A stretch of DNA of 31,641 nucleotides from CAZSMC01 sp964607755 (GCA_964607755.1 CAZSMC010000049.1:1-31641), one strand, 5' to 3'. Positions 24,122-31,641 are shown, counted from the stretch's first letter. A program made the numbers and translations. Notes: a model not told the origin generated them from the letters alone.

Positions 24122-27116
24122 CTTTTCTCCGGTCAAACCAAGGCTGGATAACGGTGGCATTGATTTCATTGTATGCTTTTCTTGCCGTGCTCATGTTTCT
24201 CTTTACTTTTTTGTATAATTTTTCAGGGGTAAAAAATTTTCCGGCAAAAGGTGCATAAACCTCTGCCTGGTATTTTATGGTATTCGGATCGAGGAGATCG
24301 CCGGAAAATACAGTTAATCGCGTTATGTTTCTAATTTTACGAAGAAACTCATAATCGTCTCTCAAACGTCTGACAACATTGTTATGGATACCGGGATTAT
24401 TTTCAAGATTAAGCAAAAACCTATAATTTGAATATTCGCGATTTTCAGGATAAACGACGCGCAGCATCATGAGCAGCATTTCAATATCTCGCAACCCTCC
24501 CGGGTCTTCTTTAATATTGACACTATCGTGAATCTTTGTTCTCTTTTCAGCTTCTTTTTGGCGGTTGTCGACTTCTATTCTCATGGCCTGGACATAAGAA
24601 AAAGGCTCGTGAAAAACAAAAGGTTCGAGAATGTTCTGTTCAAAGGCTTCTTGCAAAATACTGCTGCCAACAACCATTCTTGCGCACAAAAGCTGAGATT
24701 TTTCAATAAAAGTGATCTGACCTTGTTGCATCAATTGTTTTAATTGCCCAAAAGTAAAGACGTATGAACCAAATTTTTCCAGCAAACTATAGTGGGGAAT
24801 GATGCCGCTTTTAGCGATAAAGGAGTTGGCTTTGCCGCACATTTTTGTGCAATAATCAAGAATAGATTTGTCATCCGAGTTGAGTAGAATAAGCAAGTCA
24901 TAGTCATCGCAAAAAGCCTGCTCCTGACCCTGCCCGCCAGTAACAAAAACGCCAAAAAGATCACCTGTGTTAACCATTTCCTGAATGCTGATGTCTGTTT
25001 CTTGCTTTATAAAGTCAAAGGCTAATCTTAAAAAATGGTCGGAAAAATCGGTGAATTGCCGTGCCACATGTTGTGCCGGAGAACCAGACAGCGACTGCAG
25101 ACCAACACGAAAAAATTCGAAATCAAAAAAGTCGAGAATATTTTCCTTTTTTTCAGTCAACACCTGAGCGCGTTCTGCTTCAGCCAGACTGCCCCGGCCG
25201 ATGAGTCTTAATCGCCGCGGATTGTTTAAATGATGTACATAATCGGGATTCTTGCTTAAGACATTTAACATTCGCCTCTGGAAATGAGCACTGCCGACAA
25301 TCGATATGTTTAAAAAAGTGCGCATACTATCGTGCGCTTGTAATAATTCCCGACCCCAAAGATTGCGGTCCAGCCATGTACGGTACTTTCGGCGTTGACC
25401 TTCGGATAAAGTATTGATGTAATTGATAATCAAATCCGGATAGTGCAGAAAAACCACGCTGATGCGTTGTGTTTGTTCCGTCTCGTATCGAACACGTGTC
25501 AATACATCATCATTGAAATATTTGAAAAAATCTCGTTCCGTAAGAGTGTTCCGGTATTTGTAAAGCAAGATAGCAAACCGGAAGGTGGCAATGAAAGAAT
25601 ATCGGCTCCACTCGATAAAGCCTTCCTGGACGGTCTTTTTCTTATCAGGTGGGAGAGAGGCAAAGTCGTTCAACAAACGTTTCAGTAATTTAGCGTCTTT
25701 ACTCTCAAAGATCGAGATAATGTCATCCCAGAATCGAGTTCCCCGAAAAAATTGTGTTTCCTGTTGGAAATGTACAGCCAGGTTTCCGATGCGTTTTTGT
25801 CCTGCGCCGGTGGCTTTTTTGTGGCGTAAAAGTTTACCAAAAACGCTTATAGATTTGAGATGCCGAACGGCTCTGGGCAGTAATTCTTCAATAATGTTTT
25901 TTGCCTGGTCGATATAATAATAATAATCGGTGAGCAGAAAGTGCTCTGCCGTTTCCGCACCGATACGTTTATAGCCCATCACCCCGGCCACCCGTTTCAA
26001 GTTTGCGGTGGCTCCTTTTTCGTTGATAAAAATATCTTCTTCCTGGACAATGAGCAATTGATAGAGATAACGAAAAATCTCCAAAAAAGTTAGCGAAGCT
26101 TCTAACTTTTCATAATTTTGGCGCCGGGTTTTATCCAGTCTTTTTAAAGAATGTATCATTGACCAGGCATTCACCTGGCGAAGTCCAGAGATTGTTTTAG
26201 CGGCAAACAAGGATGTCTTGATCATTCGAAGACCATCATCTTTTGGATTGAGCCGGTCAAAAGCAGGTACCCGGAGCAGGAAGGAGCGGGCCTCACCAAT
26301 AATACCGCGCAAATAACCCTCATGAAATCTTGTATTAGTTGATTTTGAATTATAATAATAACGATTCACGACCTCGCGATTAAAGCGTTTGCGAAGGCTC
26401 AAACTGCCAAAAATACGCGCTGCTCCCAGCATTTCGGTTATGATCACAAAATCGTGGATTTCTTTGTCCAGGAGTGCGCAATATTCATCGATGGAAGCCG
26501 AATATGACGTATCGCTGCCAACATGCTCGGAAAGGTGAAAATGCAAACTGATCGCTTTTTTCAACATGTCCGCGTTTAACCGGCTGATTGCTTTATTGAT
26601 TTCGTCGCGTTTTTGCGAACCGTCATCCACCACGCCAATATCGATATCGTCCTGGTCAGAACGGGTTCCCACGCCAAGAAAAACAAAAGAGTCGAATGTT
26701 TCTTTTGAAAGATACAAACTCAGAATGTGCTGCATATAAGCGCGTGTCAACTGGCGCAAATCGTGTCCCACGCGCAACATAAATGTTTTATAAACCGATA
26801 GCCTTTCTAAAGAGCTCATGACCTCAAGTTGCAAAGCATCGAGCGCGCTCAAGTTGAGATGCAGCAACTGAAGCGCAAAAAAGCAACCCAAGTAAACGCG
26901 ATTTTCACGAACTGTTTCTCCTAATTTGGAGATAAGAGTCATTTCTTCATGGAAATCAGTGGCAGGAGTCCAGAGGTGAACGCTCTCGTGCAAGCCTTTC
27001 TCTTCCAGTCGGCGAACGAGCGCATCCAAATCCCTTTCCAATAAAAGGATATATTTTTGATAATGCTTGCCGAGTTCTTTGGAACGTGATTTTAATCGAT
27101 CAAAATAATAGGACAT
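24111..27116 (-). CDS. Large GlnD/GlnE-like protein with two nucleotidyltransferase motifs
   Basis: A 1001-residue cytoplasmic protein. I chose the ATG at 27116 because the promoter at 27136-27164 lies between it and an in-frame ATG at 27191. There are two nucleotidyltransferase-type motifs: GVGTRSDQDDIDIG at about 148-161 (G-x-G followed by the D-x-D metal pair) and GGQGQEQAFCDDYDLLIL at about 727-744. The segment at about 868-878 (NIKEDPGGLRD) matches the 'K-E-G-P-G-G-L-R-D' block of GlnD uridylyltransferases. Between the motifs lies a long helical region. The HD and ACT domains of true GlnD are absent. The two-headed layout resembles GlnE adenylyltransferase, and the C-terminal half resembles GlnD. 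It may modify PII, glutamine synthetase or another protein; I cannot tell. Some key catalytic residues may be degenerate. Confidence 0.82.
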   Translation of the reverse strand: MSYYFDRLKSRSKELGKHYQKYILLLERDLDALVRRLEEKGLHESVHLWTPATDFHEEMTLISKLGETVRENRVYLGCFFALQLLHLNLSALDALQLEVMSSLERLSVYKTFMLRVGHDLRQLTRAYMQHILSLYLSKETFDSFVFLGVGTRSDQDDIDIGVVDDGSQKRDEINKAISRLNADMLKKAISLHFHLSEHVGSDTSYSASIDEYCALLDKEIHDFVIITEMLGAARIFGSLSLRKRFNREVVNRYYYNSKSTNTRFHEGYLRGIIGEARSFLLRVPAFDRLNPKDDGLRMIKTSLFAAKTISGLRQVNAWSMIHSLKRLDKTRRQNYEKLEASLTFLEIFRYLYQLLIVQEEDIFINEKGATANLKRVAGVMGYKRIGAETAEHFLLTDYYYYIDQAKNIIEELLPRAVRHLKSISVFGKLLRHKKATGAGQKRIGNLAVHFQQETQFFRGTRFWDDIISIFESKDAKLLKRLLNDFASLPPDKKKTVQEGFIEWSRYSFIATFRFAILLYKYRNTLTERDFFKYFNDDVLTRVRYETEQTQRISVVFLHYPDLIINYINTLSEGQRRKYRTWLDRNLWGRELLQAHDSMRTFLNISIVGSAHFQRRMLNVLSKNPDYVHHLNNPRRLRLIGRGSLAEAERAQVLTEKKENILDFFDFEFFRVGLQSLSGSPAQHVARQFTDFSDHFLRLAFDFIKQETDISIQEMVNTGDLFGVFVTGGQGQEQAFCDDYDLLILLNSDDKSILDYCTKMCGKANSFIAKSGIIPHYSLLEKFGSYVFTFGQLKQLMQQGQITFIEKSQLLCARMVVGSSILQEAFEQNILEPFVFHEPFSYVQAMRIEVDNRQKEAEKRTKIHDSVNIKEDPGGLRDIEMLLMMLRVVYPENREYSNYRFLLNLENNPGIHNNVVRRLRDDYEFLRKIRNITRLTVFSGDLLDPNTIKYQAEVYAPFAGKFFTPEKLYKKVKRNMSTARKAYNEINATVIQPWFDRRKVSV

Positions 27117-27135
27117 AATGCATCTATTTTTTCTT

Positions 27136-27164
27136 ATAATAGCAAACCCAAAGCCGAGATGCAA
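27136..27164 (-). promoter_or_regulatory. Promoter of the double-nucleotidyltransferase gene
   Basis: On the minus strand TTGCAT (27164-27159) and TATTAT (27141-27136) are separated by exactly 17 bases. Transcription would start near 27129, just before the ATG at 27116, leaving a short leader and excluding the upstream start at 27191. Confidence 0.6.
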
Positions 27165-27217
27165 GAGAATTCGATGCGATTTAGGTCTCATAACGTAGGA
27201 ACGAAATCATAATTATC

Positions 27218-27246
27218 TTGATTTCGACAACACATTATATTACATT
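27218..27246 (+). promoter_or_regulatory. Candidate promoter of the membrane-anchored protein gene
   Basis: TTGATT (27218-27223) and TACATT (27241-27246) are 17 bases apart, giving a start near 27253 and a leader of about 20 bases to the ATG at 27272. It is divergent from the promoter at 27136-27164 with about 50 bases between them. Confidence 0.42.
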
Positions 27247-27271
27247 TTTAAAATTTCAAGAAAGGAAAACT

Positions 27272-27883
27272 ATGAACAGAACACCTCTTCTTATCGTTGT
27301 ATTTGTTATCTCTCTGGCAGCACTCGTTTTATCCATCGTCGCAATTATCAATTTAAATAAAGTAAGAGATCTTGCCCTCTCGGAAATTGTGATCGAAGAA
27401 CGCGATGCATTAAGCACACCTGTTTTGGACCAGGCAAGCCAGCAATATGGTTTTGTTACGATTTATGAAATCGATGTAACCAATATTTCTGGCCCGGATG
27501 TCAAATTAAACCGCATTCAAAAATCTCAGGAAGGATCGGGTTTTATCGTGCCGGTAAAAGAAGGCAAAGTTTTGAGTAAAAATTTGAACGCCAAAGCTTT
27601 TGTCTCTTCATATTCCATTTCTGAAATTAAAGAAAATCCAAAACGGCTTCGGGAACTGACGCGGGAGGAAATGGGTGATCGATATGAGACCCGGCTGTCT
27701 TTGAAAAGAGGTGAAAGCCGCTCCATTCGCGTTGGAGTATCTTTAGATCCTTATAATGAAAACAATCAGCCAGTAGCCGACCTTGTTCTCACTTCATTTG
27801 AATTTGTTTTTGATAACGGCAAATCGTATGTTTTCCGGCGTGGTTTTCCGGTTTATCCCCTGCAAAAACAAAGCCCCCGTTAA
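27272..27883 (+). CDS. Membrane-anchored protein of unknown function
   Basis: A 203-residue protein starting MNRTPLLIVVFVISLAALVL, one N-terminal membrane helix (about 5-27), followed by a charged linker and a folded domain outside the membrane. The C-terminal domain (about 60-200) is beta-rich, with 'Y-E-I-D-V-T-N-I-S-G' and 'F-E-F-V-F-D-N-G-K-S-Y-V-F-R-R-G-F-P', and may be an Ig-like or FixG/DUF-type fold; I do not recognise it. AAAGGAAAA precedes the ATG. The stop codon lies inside the terminator-like hairpin shared with hsp20. Confidence 0.78.
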   Translation: MNRTPLLIVVFVISLAALVLSIVAIINLNKVRDLALSEIVIEERDALSTPVLDQASQQYGFVTIYEIDVTNISGPDVKLNRIQKSQEGSGFIVPVKEGKVLSKNLNAKAFVSSYSISEIKENPKRLRELTREEMGDRYETRLSLKRGESRSIRVGVSLDPYNENNQPVADLVLTSFEFVFDNGKSYVFRRGFPVYPLQKQSPR

Positions 27884-27891
27884 GGGGGCTT
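27862..27891 (-). terminator. Intrinsic terminator for hsp20, shared with the convergent gene
   Basis: AAGCCCCC (27871-27878) pairs with GGGGGCTT (27884-27891) around a five-base loop. On the minus strand the stem is followed by TTTGTTTTTG, a good T run, so it terminates hsp20 transcripts. On the plus strand it contains the stop codon (27881-27883) of the convergent gene and may slow or stop that transcript too. Confidence 0.78.
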
Positions 27892-27899
27892 GCCGCTGT

Positions 27900-28328
27900 T
27901 TACATGACTTTAATTTCTTTTGCTTTGGTTTCTTCTGCTTTTTTCAAGGTGATTTTCAAAACACCGTCGTTATAAACAGCTTTGATGTCTTTTTGGTTGA
28001 CTTTTTCCGGCAATGTGAACGAACGGCTGAACTGGCCATATGTACGCTCATTGACACAGCATCGTTCATCTTTTTGAATTTCATCAAATTTTCGTTCACC
28101 TTCGATTATCAGTTCATTATTCTGTATTGAAATGTTGATGTCTTTTTTGTTCACGCCGGGGAGGTCGATCCAAAATTCATAATTGTTTTCAGTCTCAGCC
28201 ATGTCAACCGGTGGTTTCCATGTATTATTGTTTTCATAATTTTCTGTGTAATCGGTCAACATATCATTCATCATTTTGTTCACATAATATGGAAACAAAT
28301 TTCTATTTTGGCGTCTGACGAGATACAT
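27900..28328 (-). CDS. Small heat-shock protein Hsp20 (alpha-crystallin)
   Basis: A 142-residue holdase chaperone that keeps unfolding proteins soluble in the cytoplasm. The alpha-crystallin domain spans about 37-137: 'Y-E-F-W-I-D-L-P-G-V-N-K-K-D-I' and 'L-I-I-E-G-E-R-K' in the first half, then the diagnostic A-x-x-x-x-G-V-L block 'A-V-Y-N-D-G-V-L-K-I-T-L-K'. The tail ends 'K-E-I-K-V-M', an I-x-V motif that mediates oligomer assembly. A very strong ribosome site AAAGGAGGAG precedes the ATG. I found no CIRCE (TTAGCACTC) element upstream, so its heat control is not obvious. Confidence 0.95.
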   Translation of the reverse strand: MYLVRRQNRNLFPYYVNKMMNDMLTDYTENYENNNTWKPPVDMAETENNYEFWIDLPGVNKKDINISIQNNELIIEGERKFDEIQKDERCCVNERTYGQFSRSFTLPEKVNQKDIKAVYNDGVLKITLKKAEETKAKEIKVM

Positions 28329-28719
28329 AATCTCCTCCTTTTTTTATTTTTTATGCTTTATTATTTTTTGTATTCGTTCTGTTTATTAACAAACTGCGTG
28401 CCATAAAAGCAGAGTACCTATAAAATGAATATTATCAATTAATTAAATAATATTAATGCCAAAGATAACTGCTAAAAAAATCTGCCAGAAAAAATATATA
28501 CCAATGCCATTATGTCAAAATGTATGACATAGCCTTGCCAAAATAGCGTGCAAGTTGTTATCATTGAGTGTACTTTTAGTGCTTTAGTGGCTGTCCTTTT
28601 TCTTGGCACGAAAACAAGAAAGCACAAAATTTCACCAAAAATACTATAGACGACTATATAAATAGATAATTATGAAACCTTTCCATAAACCCTGCATCAA
28701 AAGTTTGTAGGTGATTGTT
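28329..28719. other. Divergent spacer between hsp20 and the small protein gene
   Basis: About 390 AT-rich bases with the upstream regions of both genes. The only clear element is the perfect inverted repeat at 28511-28531, listed separately. No convincing promoter was found for hsp20; a weak TTGATA with 16-base spacing to TACTCT exists on the minus strand. No CIRCE or RNA gene was seen. Confidence 0.6.
28511..28531. promoter_or_regulatory. Perfect 7-bp inverted repeat, possible operator
   Basis: TATGTCA at 28511-28517 and TGACATA at 28525-28531 are exact inverted copies around a seven-base spacer, centred near 28521 in the spacer between hsp20 and the next operon. The size and symmetry fit a dimeric regulator's operator. 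A short second inverted repeat (CTTGC...GCAAG) follows shortly downstream. No regulator gene is adjacent. Confidence 0.45.
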
Positions 28720-28953
28720 ATGGAAAGTGAAATCATTATAAAAAAATATTGTGGAAATGTGCCGGAACGAATAAAAGCATGCCGATCCCGGGAAGTTGCG
28801 GAATTGTTGCGAGATAGAATGTGTTCCGAGTTATCGATAGGTTGCTATAGCACAATGATCAATAATGCTTTAAGAGATTACGTTAATAAATTAATTAATG
28901 AGACCTTTGATAAAAATGGCAAGAATATTTATTTGGAGAAAAGAAATGATTAA
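28720..28953 (+). CDS. Small unknown protein, translationally coupled to the TlpA-like gene
   Basis: A 77-residue, helical, soluble protein with an N-terminal 'I-I-I-K-K-Y-C-G-N-V-P-E-R' segment and three cysteines in its first 45 residues (C12, C21, C35 region). I do not recognise the family. An in-frame GTG at 28711 is an alternative start. Its last codons overlap the start of the TlpA-like gene by 8 bases (28946-28953), which indicates coupled translation and a possible shared function. A ribosome site AGGTG lies about 6 bases before the ATG. Confidence 0.65.
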   Translation: MESEIIIKKYCGNVPERIKACRSREVAELLRDRMCSELSIGCYSTMINNALRDYVNKLINETFDKNGKNIYLEKRND

Positions 28954-29500
28954 AAAAACAAATATCCTGTTTGTTCTTTCAATGTTAATTCTTTTGGGAA
29001 TTACGGCAACTTGTACAAGTGAAAGTGGCGATTCGGCGAAGAACCAACCCAGTGAATCACAAAGCCAGCAAGCCCAGGCTGCAACGGGTGAACAGCCTGC
29101 TTATGACTTTGAACTCGAAACATTAGAGGGCAAAAAAGTAACACTGGGCGATTACAATGGAAGCGTACTGATCCTTGATATGTGGGATACCTGGTGCCCG
29201 CCATGTAAGGCTGAAATTCCACATTTTGTCGAGCTTTATAATGAATACAACGATGATGGTCTGGAGATTTTAGGTGTGGCTTTTGGTCGTGAAGGACGTC
29301 AAGCTGTTGAAAAGTTTGTCAAGGATTATAATGTAAATTATACCAACGCTTTTGCCACCAAGGAAATTGTTGAAGGATTTGGCGGTATCCGCGCTATCCC
29401 GACAACTTTTATTATTGACAAAAACGGCAATATCCACCAAAAGCTGGTTGGTTATAATGACAAGGAGACATTTGAGAAAATTATCCAAAAGTTATTGTAA
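28946..29500 (+). CDS. TlpA/ResA-type thioredoxin-fold protein, exported
   Basis: A 184-residue thiol-disulfide protein. The start at 28946 (MIKKTNILFVL) has GGAG upstream and gives a clean hydrophobic signal ending near Cys19-20; a lipoprotein acceptor is possible, but the residues before that Cys are atypical. After a Ser/Gln-rich linker (about 22-45), the TlpA/AhpC-TSA fold carries WCPPC at about 78-82, the redox-active CxxC, and the cis-proline loop 'G-I-R-A-I-P-T-T-F-I-I-D'. Such proteins reduce periplasmic disulfides, often for cytochrome c maturation. A strong terminator follows. Confidence 0.9.
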   Translation: MIKKTNILFVLSMLILLGITATCTSESGDSAKNQPSESQSQQAQAATGEQPAYDFELETLEGKKVTLGDYNGSVLILDMWDTWCPPCKAEIPHFVELYNEYNDDGLEILGVAFGREGRQAVEKFVKDYNVNYTNAFATKEIVEGFGGIRAIPTTFIIDKNGNIHQKLVGYNDKETFEKIIQKLL

Positions 29501-29582
29501 AAGTTGATTTGCCTGGAACAACAAATCAGAATATACGTTATATTAGTAACTCTTTTCATGATTCCTCCATAAATCATAAAAT

Positions 29583-29613
29583 AAAAAGTCCCTGTTATCT
29601 TCAGGGACTTTTT
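29583..29613 (+). terminator. Intrinsic terminator after the TlpA-like gene
   Basis: A 12-bp perfect stem (AAAAAGTCCCTG with CAGGGACTTTTT) around a seven-base loop (29595-29601), ending in a T run at 29609-29613. It ends the small protein-TlpA transcript about 80 bases after the stop. The A-rich left arm would also allow termination in the opposite direction. Confidence 0.9.
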
Positions 29614-29671
29614 ATTGAACAAATCCTTTGGATTTTTCTAAACTTTTAAATAGATTTTAAAACTTTTCGAT

Positions 29672-29699
29672 TTGGACCAGGATGTCCGGGAGTTATAAA
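29672..29699 (+). promoter_or_regulatory. Candidate promoter of smpB
   Basis: TTGGAC (29672-29677) and TATAAA (29694-29699) are separated by 16 bases. A start near 29706 would leave about 24 bases to the GTG of smpB at 29730, containing a GAGG ribosome site. Confidence 0.48.
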
Positions 29700-29729
29700 A
29701 ATGTATGTTTTAGAGGCGAGTGATTAAAA

Positions 29730-30200
29730 GTGAGTGAAAAAAAGCCGCAAATATTAAAAAACCGCAAGGCGTTTCATAACTATGAAATTATAGAAAAAAT
29801 GGAAGCTGGTGTTGCGCTAAAGGGCACTGAAGTAAAATCTCTTCGAGAGGGACGGGCGAGCTTTAAGGATAGTTATGGCCGTGTTCTTGAAGGCGAACTG
29901 TGGCTCATCGGTTTTCATATCAGTCCCTATGAGAATGGTACTATCTATAATCACGAACCGGACCGGAATAGAAAATTGCTTTTACACAAACGTGAAATAA
30001 AACGCATCCGCGGTAAAATTGAAGAGCGGGGTTTAACTTTGGTTCCAACAAAGGTATATTTTAAAGAAGGATTGGCTAAAATAGAGATTGCCCTGGCTCG
30101 AGGAAAACACATCCATGACAAGCGCAAGGATATCGCCAGACGGGATATGGACCGGGATGCACAACGGGAACTTAAACACAAGTTTCGGGTGAAATTATAG
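29730..30200 (+). CDS. smpB: SsrA-binding protein SmpB
   Basis: A 156-residue OB-fold protein that delivers tmRNA to stalled ribosomes in trans-translation. Family blocks are visible in order: 'N-R-K-A-F-H-N-Y-E-I' at about 11-20, 'G-V-A-L-K-G-T-E-V-K-S-L-R-E-G-R' at about 27-42, 'L-H-K-R-E-I-K-R' and the basic tail 'H-D-K-R' with its Arg/Lys run, which contacts the decoding centre. Length matches the family (about 150-160). The start is GTG with GAGGCGAG upstream. tyrS follows after 17 bases, so the two are probably co-transcribed. Confidence 0.97.
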   Translation: MSEKKPQILKNRKAFHNYEIIEKMEAGVALKGTEVKSLREGRASFKDSYGRVLEGELWLIGFHISPYENGTIYNHEPDRNRKLLLHKREIKRIRGKIEERGLTLVPTKVYFKEGLAKIEIALARGKHIHDKRKDIARRDMDRDAQRELKHKFRVKL

Positions 30201-30217
30201 CTTTTGGAGAATGTACT

Positions 30218-31510
30218 GTGGAGCCTGAAGGAGCAGCAAAGGAATTAGAAAGAAGAGGATTTGTTCAGCAGATAACAAACAAGGATTCGATGTACGAATT
30301 GCTTGCCAGGGAGCCAGTTCATTTCTACATCGGTTTTGACCCTACAGCAGACAGCTTGCATGTCGGTCATTTAATGGGCATTATGGCAATGTTGCATATG
30401 CAGCGTCATGGGCATCGTCCGATAGCCATAGTCGGCGGCGGCACGGCAATGATTGGAGACCCGAGTGGTAAAACTGAAATGCGGAAAATGATGACCCGGG
30501 AAAAAATAGAGTCCAATACTCAAAAAATTAAAGAACAACTTTCCCGGTACATCGATTTTGCACCGGATAAAGCCATCATGGTGGACAACTGGGAATGGCT
30601 TGGAAGTTTAAATTATATTCAATTTCTGCGAGACATTGGCCGGCATTTTAGTGTCAACCGAATGCTGTCATTCGAAACATATAAAAGGCGTTTGGATTCG
30701 GGATTATCTTTTTTAGAATTTAATTACCAGCTCCTCCAGGCATATGATTTTTATATGCTGTTTAAAAGATATGGATGCCGGCTTCAAATGGGCGGCGATG
30801 ACCAGTGGGCGAATATTCTTGCTGGCACCGATTTGATTCGAAGATTGGCAGGTGTGGAAGCTTATGGATACACTTTCCCGTTGCTCACCACTGCATCTGG
30901 CGCGAAAATGGGCAAAACAGAATCCGGTGCTTTATGGTTGGATGAGAATAAAACATCCCCTTATGATTATTATCAATATTGGATAAATCTTGATGACCGG
31001 GATGTTTTTAAGTATTTGCATTATTTCACTGTGTTGCCAGTGGATGAGATTGACGCGATCTCTGATCTAACAGGAGCAGAATATAATATAGCAAAAACAG
31101 TGTTAGCGTTTGAGGCAACTGCCTTAACGCATGGAGAAGAAGCAGCAAAGAGCGCCATGCAATCTGCCGCAGCCGCATTTGGTGCCAGGGAAATACCGGC
31201 TCATTTTTTGTCGTCGAGTCGTATTCCGAGAGGCGTTCAAAATTTGAGTGAAACCGAAATACCGAGCGTCTCTGTTGAAAGAACAGTACTTTCTAAAGAA
31301 CAACCCACGATCGTTGAATTATTAGGCGAGTACAAACTGGTGAAATCCAAAAGTGAAGCTCGAAGATTAATAAAACAAGGCGGAGTTTATGTCAATGGAG
31401 AACGCATTGTTAATATAGATGCTACCATTAATGAAGAAGCGATAAAAGATGGCAAGATTTCAATCAGACTTGGCAAGAAAAAGCATTATCATATTTTAGT
31501 AAAATCGTAA
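30218..31510 (+). CDS. tyrS: Tyrosyl-tRNA synthetase
   Basis: A 430-residue class I aminoacyl-tRNA synthetase that charges tRNA-Tyr. The HIGH signature is H48-V-G-H51 (SLHVGHLMG). The KMSKS signature is present as K230-M-G-K-T234. The tyrosine-specific 'G-G-D-D-Q-W-A-N-I' block is at about 192-200. The C-terminal S4 RNA-binding domain covers about 360-428 ('S-K-S-E-A-R-R-L-I-K-Q-G-G-V-Y-V-N-G'). The start is GTG with GGAG eight bases upstream, since the nearby ATG runs quickly into a stop. It appears complete. Confidence 0.97.
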   Translation: MEPEGAAKELERRGFVQQITNKDSMYELLAREPVHFYIGFDPTADSLHVGHLMGIMAMLHMQRHGHRPIAIVGGGTAMIGDPSGKTEMRKMMTREKIESNTQKIKEQLSRYIDFAPDKAIMVDNWEWLGSLNYIQFLRDIGRHFSVNRMLSFETYKRRLDSGLSFLEFNYQLLQAYDFYMLFKRYGCRLQMGGDDQWANILAGTDLIRRLAGVEAYGYTFPLLTTASGAKMGKTESGALWLDENKTSPYDYYQYWINLDDRDVFKYLHYFTVLPVDEIDAISDLTGAEYNIAKTVLAFEATALTHGEEAAKSAMQSAAAAFGAREIPAHFLSSSRIPRGVQNLSETEIPSVSVERTVLSKEQPTIVELLGEYKLVKSKSEARRLIKQGGVYVNGERIVNIDATINEEAIKDGKISIRLGKKKHYHILVKS

Positions 31511-31574
31511 AATTATTGTTGCAATTCAGTTAAATATTATTTATATTAATAATTGTTCAAAAGATGAATTTTAG

Positions 31575-31632
31575 AGCCCCTGCTTCACAAAACCATTGAC
31601 AATGGATAAAGAATTCATTACTTTAAGGGGCT
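31575..31632. other. Possible structured element after tyrS
   Basis: AGCCCCT (31575-31581) can pair with AGGGGCT (31626-31632), enclosing an inner hairpin CCATT-gac-AATGG (31593-31605). The window ends nine bases later, so its role (tyrS 3' structure or leader of the next gene) cannot be resolved. The outer loop is long, making it a weak candidate. Confidence 0.3.
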
Positions 31633-31641
31633 TTGATAGAG

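Noticed and set aside
27117..27191. N-terminal extension of the double-nucleotidyltransferase protein
   Set aside because: The promoter at 27136-27164 lies inside this extension.
28555..28600. CIRCE-like heat-shock operator (GAGTG...AGTGCT words)
   Set aside because: The arms do not match TTAGCACTC/GAGTGCTAA with nine-base spacing.
28600..28640. Sigma-54 type promoter (TTGGCACGAAAAC...)
   Set aside because: The GC element of a -12 box is absent at the required distance.
1..31641. CRISPR arrays, tRNA or rRNA genes, insertion sequences
   Set aside because: No regularly spaced repeats, no tRNA-like cloverleaf with a T-arm consensus, no rRNA words and no transposase gene were seen on either strand.

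Overview
The window looks like draft or metagenome-assembled chromosomal DNA from a Gram-negative member of the Fibrobacteres-Chlorobi-Bacteroidetes (FCB) superphylum, perhaps Calditrichota or candidate phylum KSB1. The reasons are a secreted esterase with an 'AQNYPNPFN' FlgD-like/type IX-type C-terminal sorting domain, a PorT-type outer-membrane barrel, exported lipoproteins with PD40/TPR repeats and moderate GC with AT-rich spacers. The phylum is an inference; no rRNA or tRNA gene was seen. The 100-N gap in topA is flanked by an exact 55-bp duplication, so it is an assembly artefact.

Layout: 1-996 has no protein gene but holds a structured, group II intron-like RNA stretch and a GC-rich hairpin island. 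A Phd/YefM-RelE toxin-antitoxin pair follows (997-1561). On the minus strand come a two-gene export unit (SGNH esterase with F5/8-type and sorting domains; PD40/TPR lipoprotein with one CxxCH haem motif), a B3/4-domain protein with a polytopic membrane protein, and a GH9 cellulase with an orphan CopG-type antitoxin. topA reads rightward, followed by a small conserved hypothetical gene (minus), a PorT-like barrel (plus) and a DUF1080 protein (minus).

From 15.8 to 23.3 kb a plus-strand carbon-metabolism block holds an FAD-dependent dehydrogenase, a frameshifted DUF2442 remnant, lutABC (L-lactate oxidation) and aconitase. Next are an ECF sigma factor without a visible anti-sigma gene, converging on a large GlnD/GlnE-like protein with two nucleotidyltransferase motifs, then a membrane-anchored hypothetical protein, Hsp20, a small unknown protein coupled to a TlpA-type thioredoxin, SmpB and TyrS.

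Functionally the region mixes housekeeping (topA, smpB, tyrS, acnA, hsp20) with an extracellular polysaccharide-degradation theme (GH9, SGNH esterase, DUF1080) and lactate use. Several promoters fit a TTGNNN-16/17-TANNNT consensus and were used to choose starts. I found no clear new defence or mobile system. The best candidates for novelty are the double-nucleotidyltransferase protein, the haem/propeller/TPR lipoprotein unit, the intron-like RNA at the left edge and the small protein coupled to TlpA.
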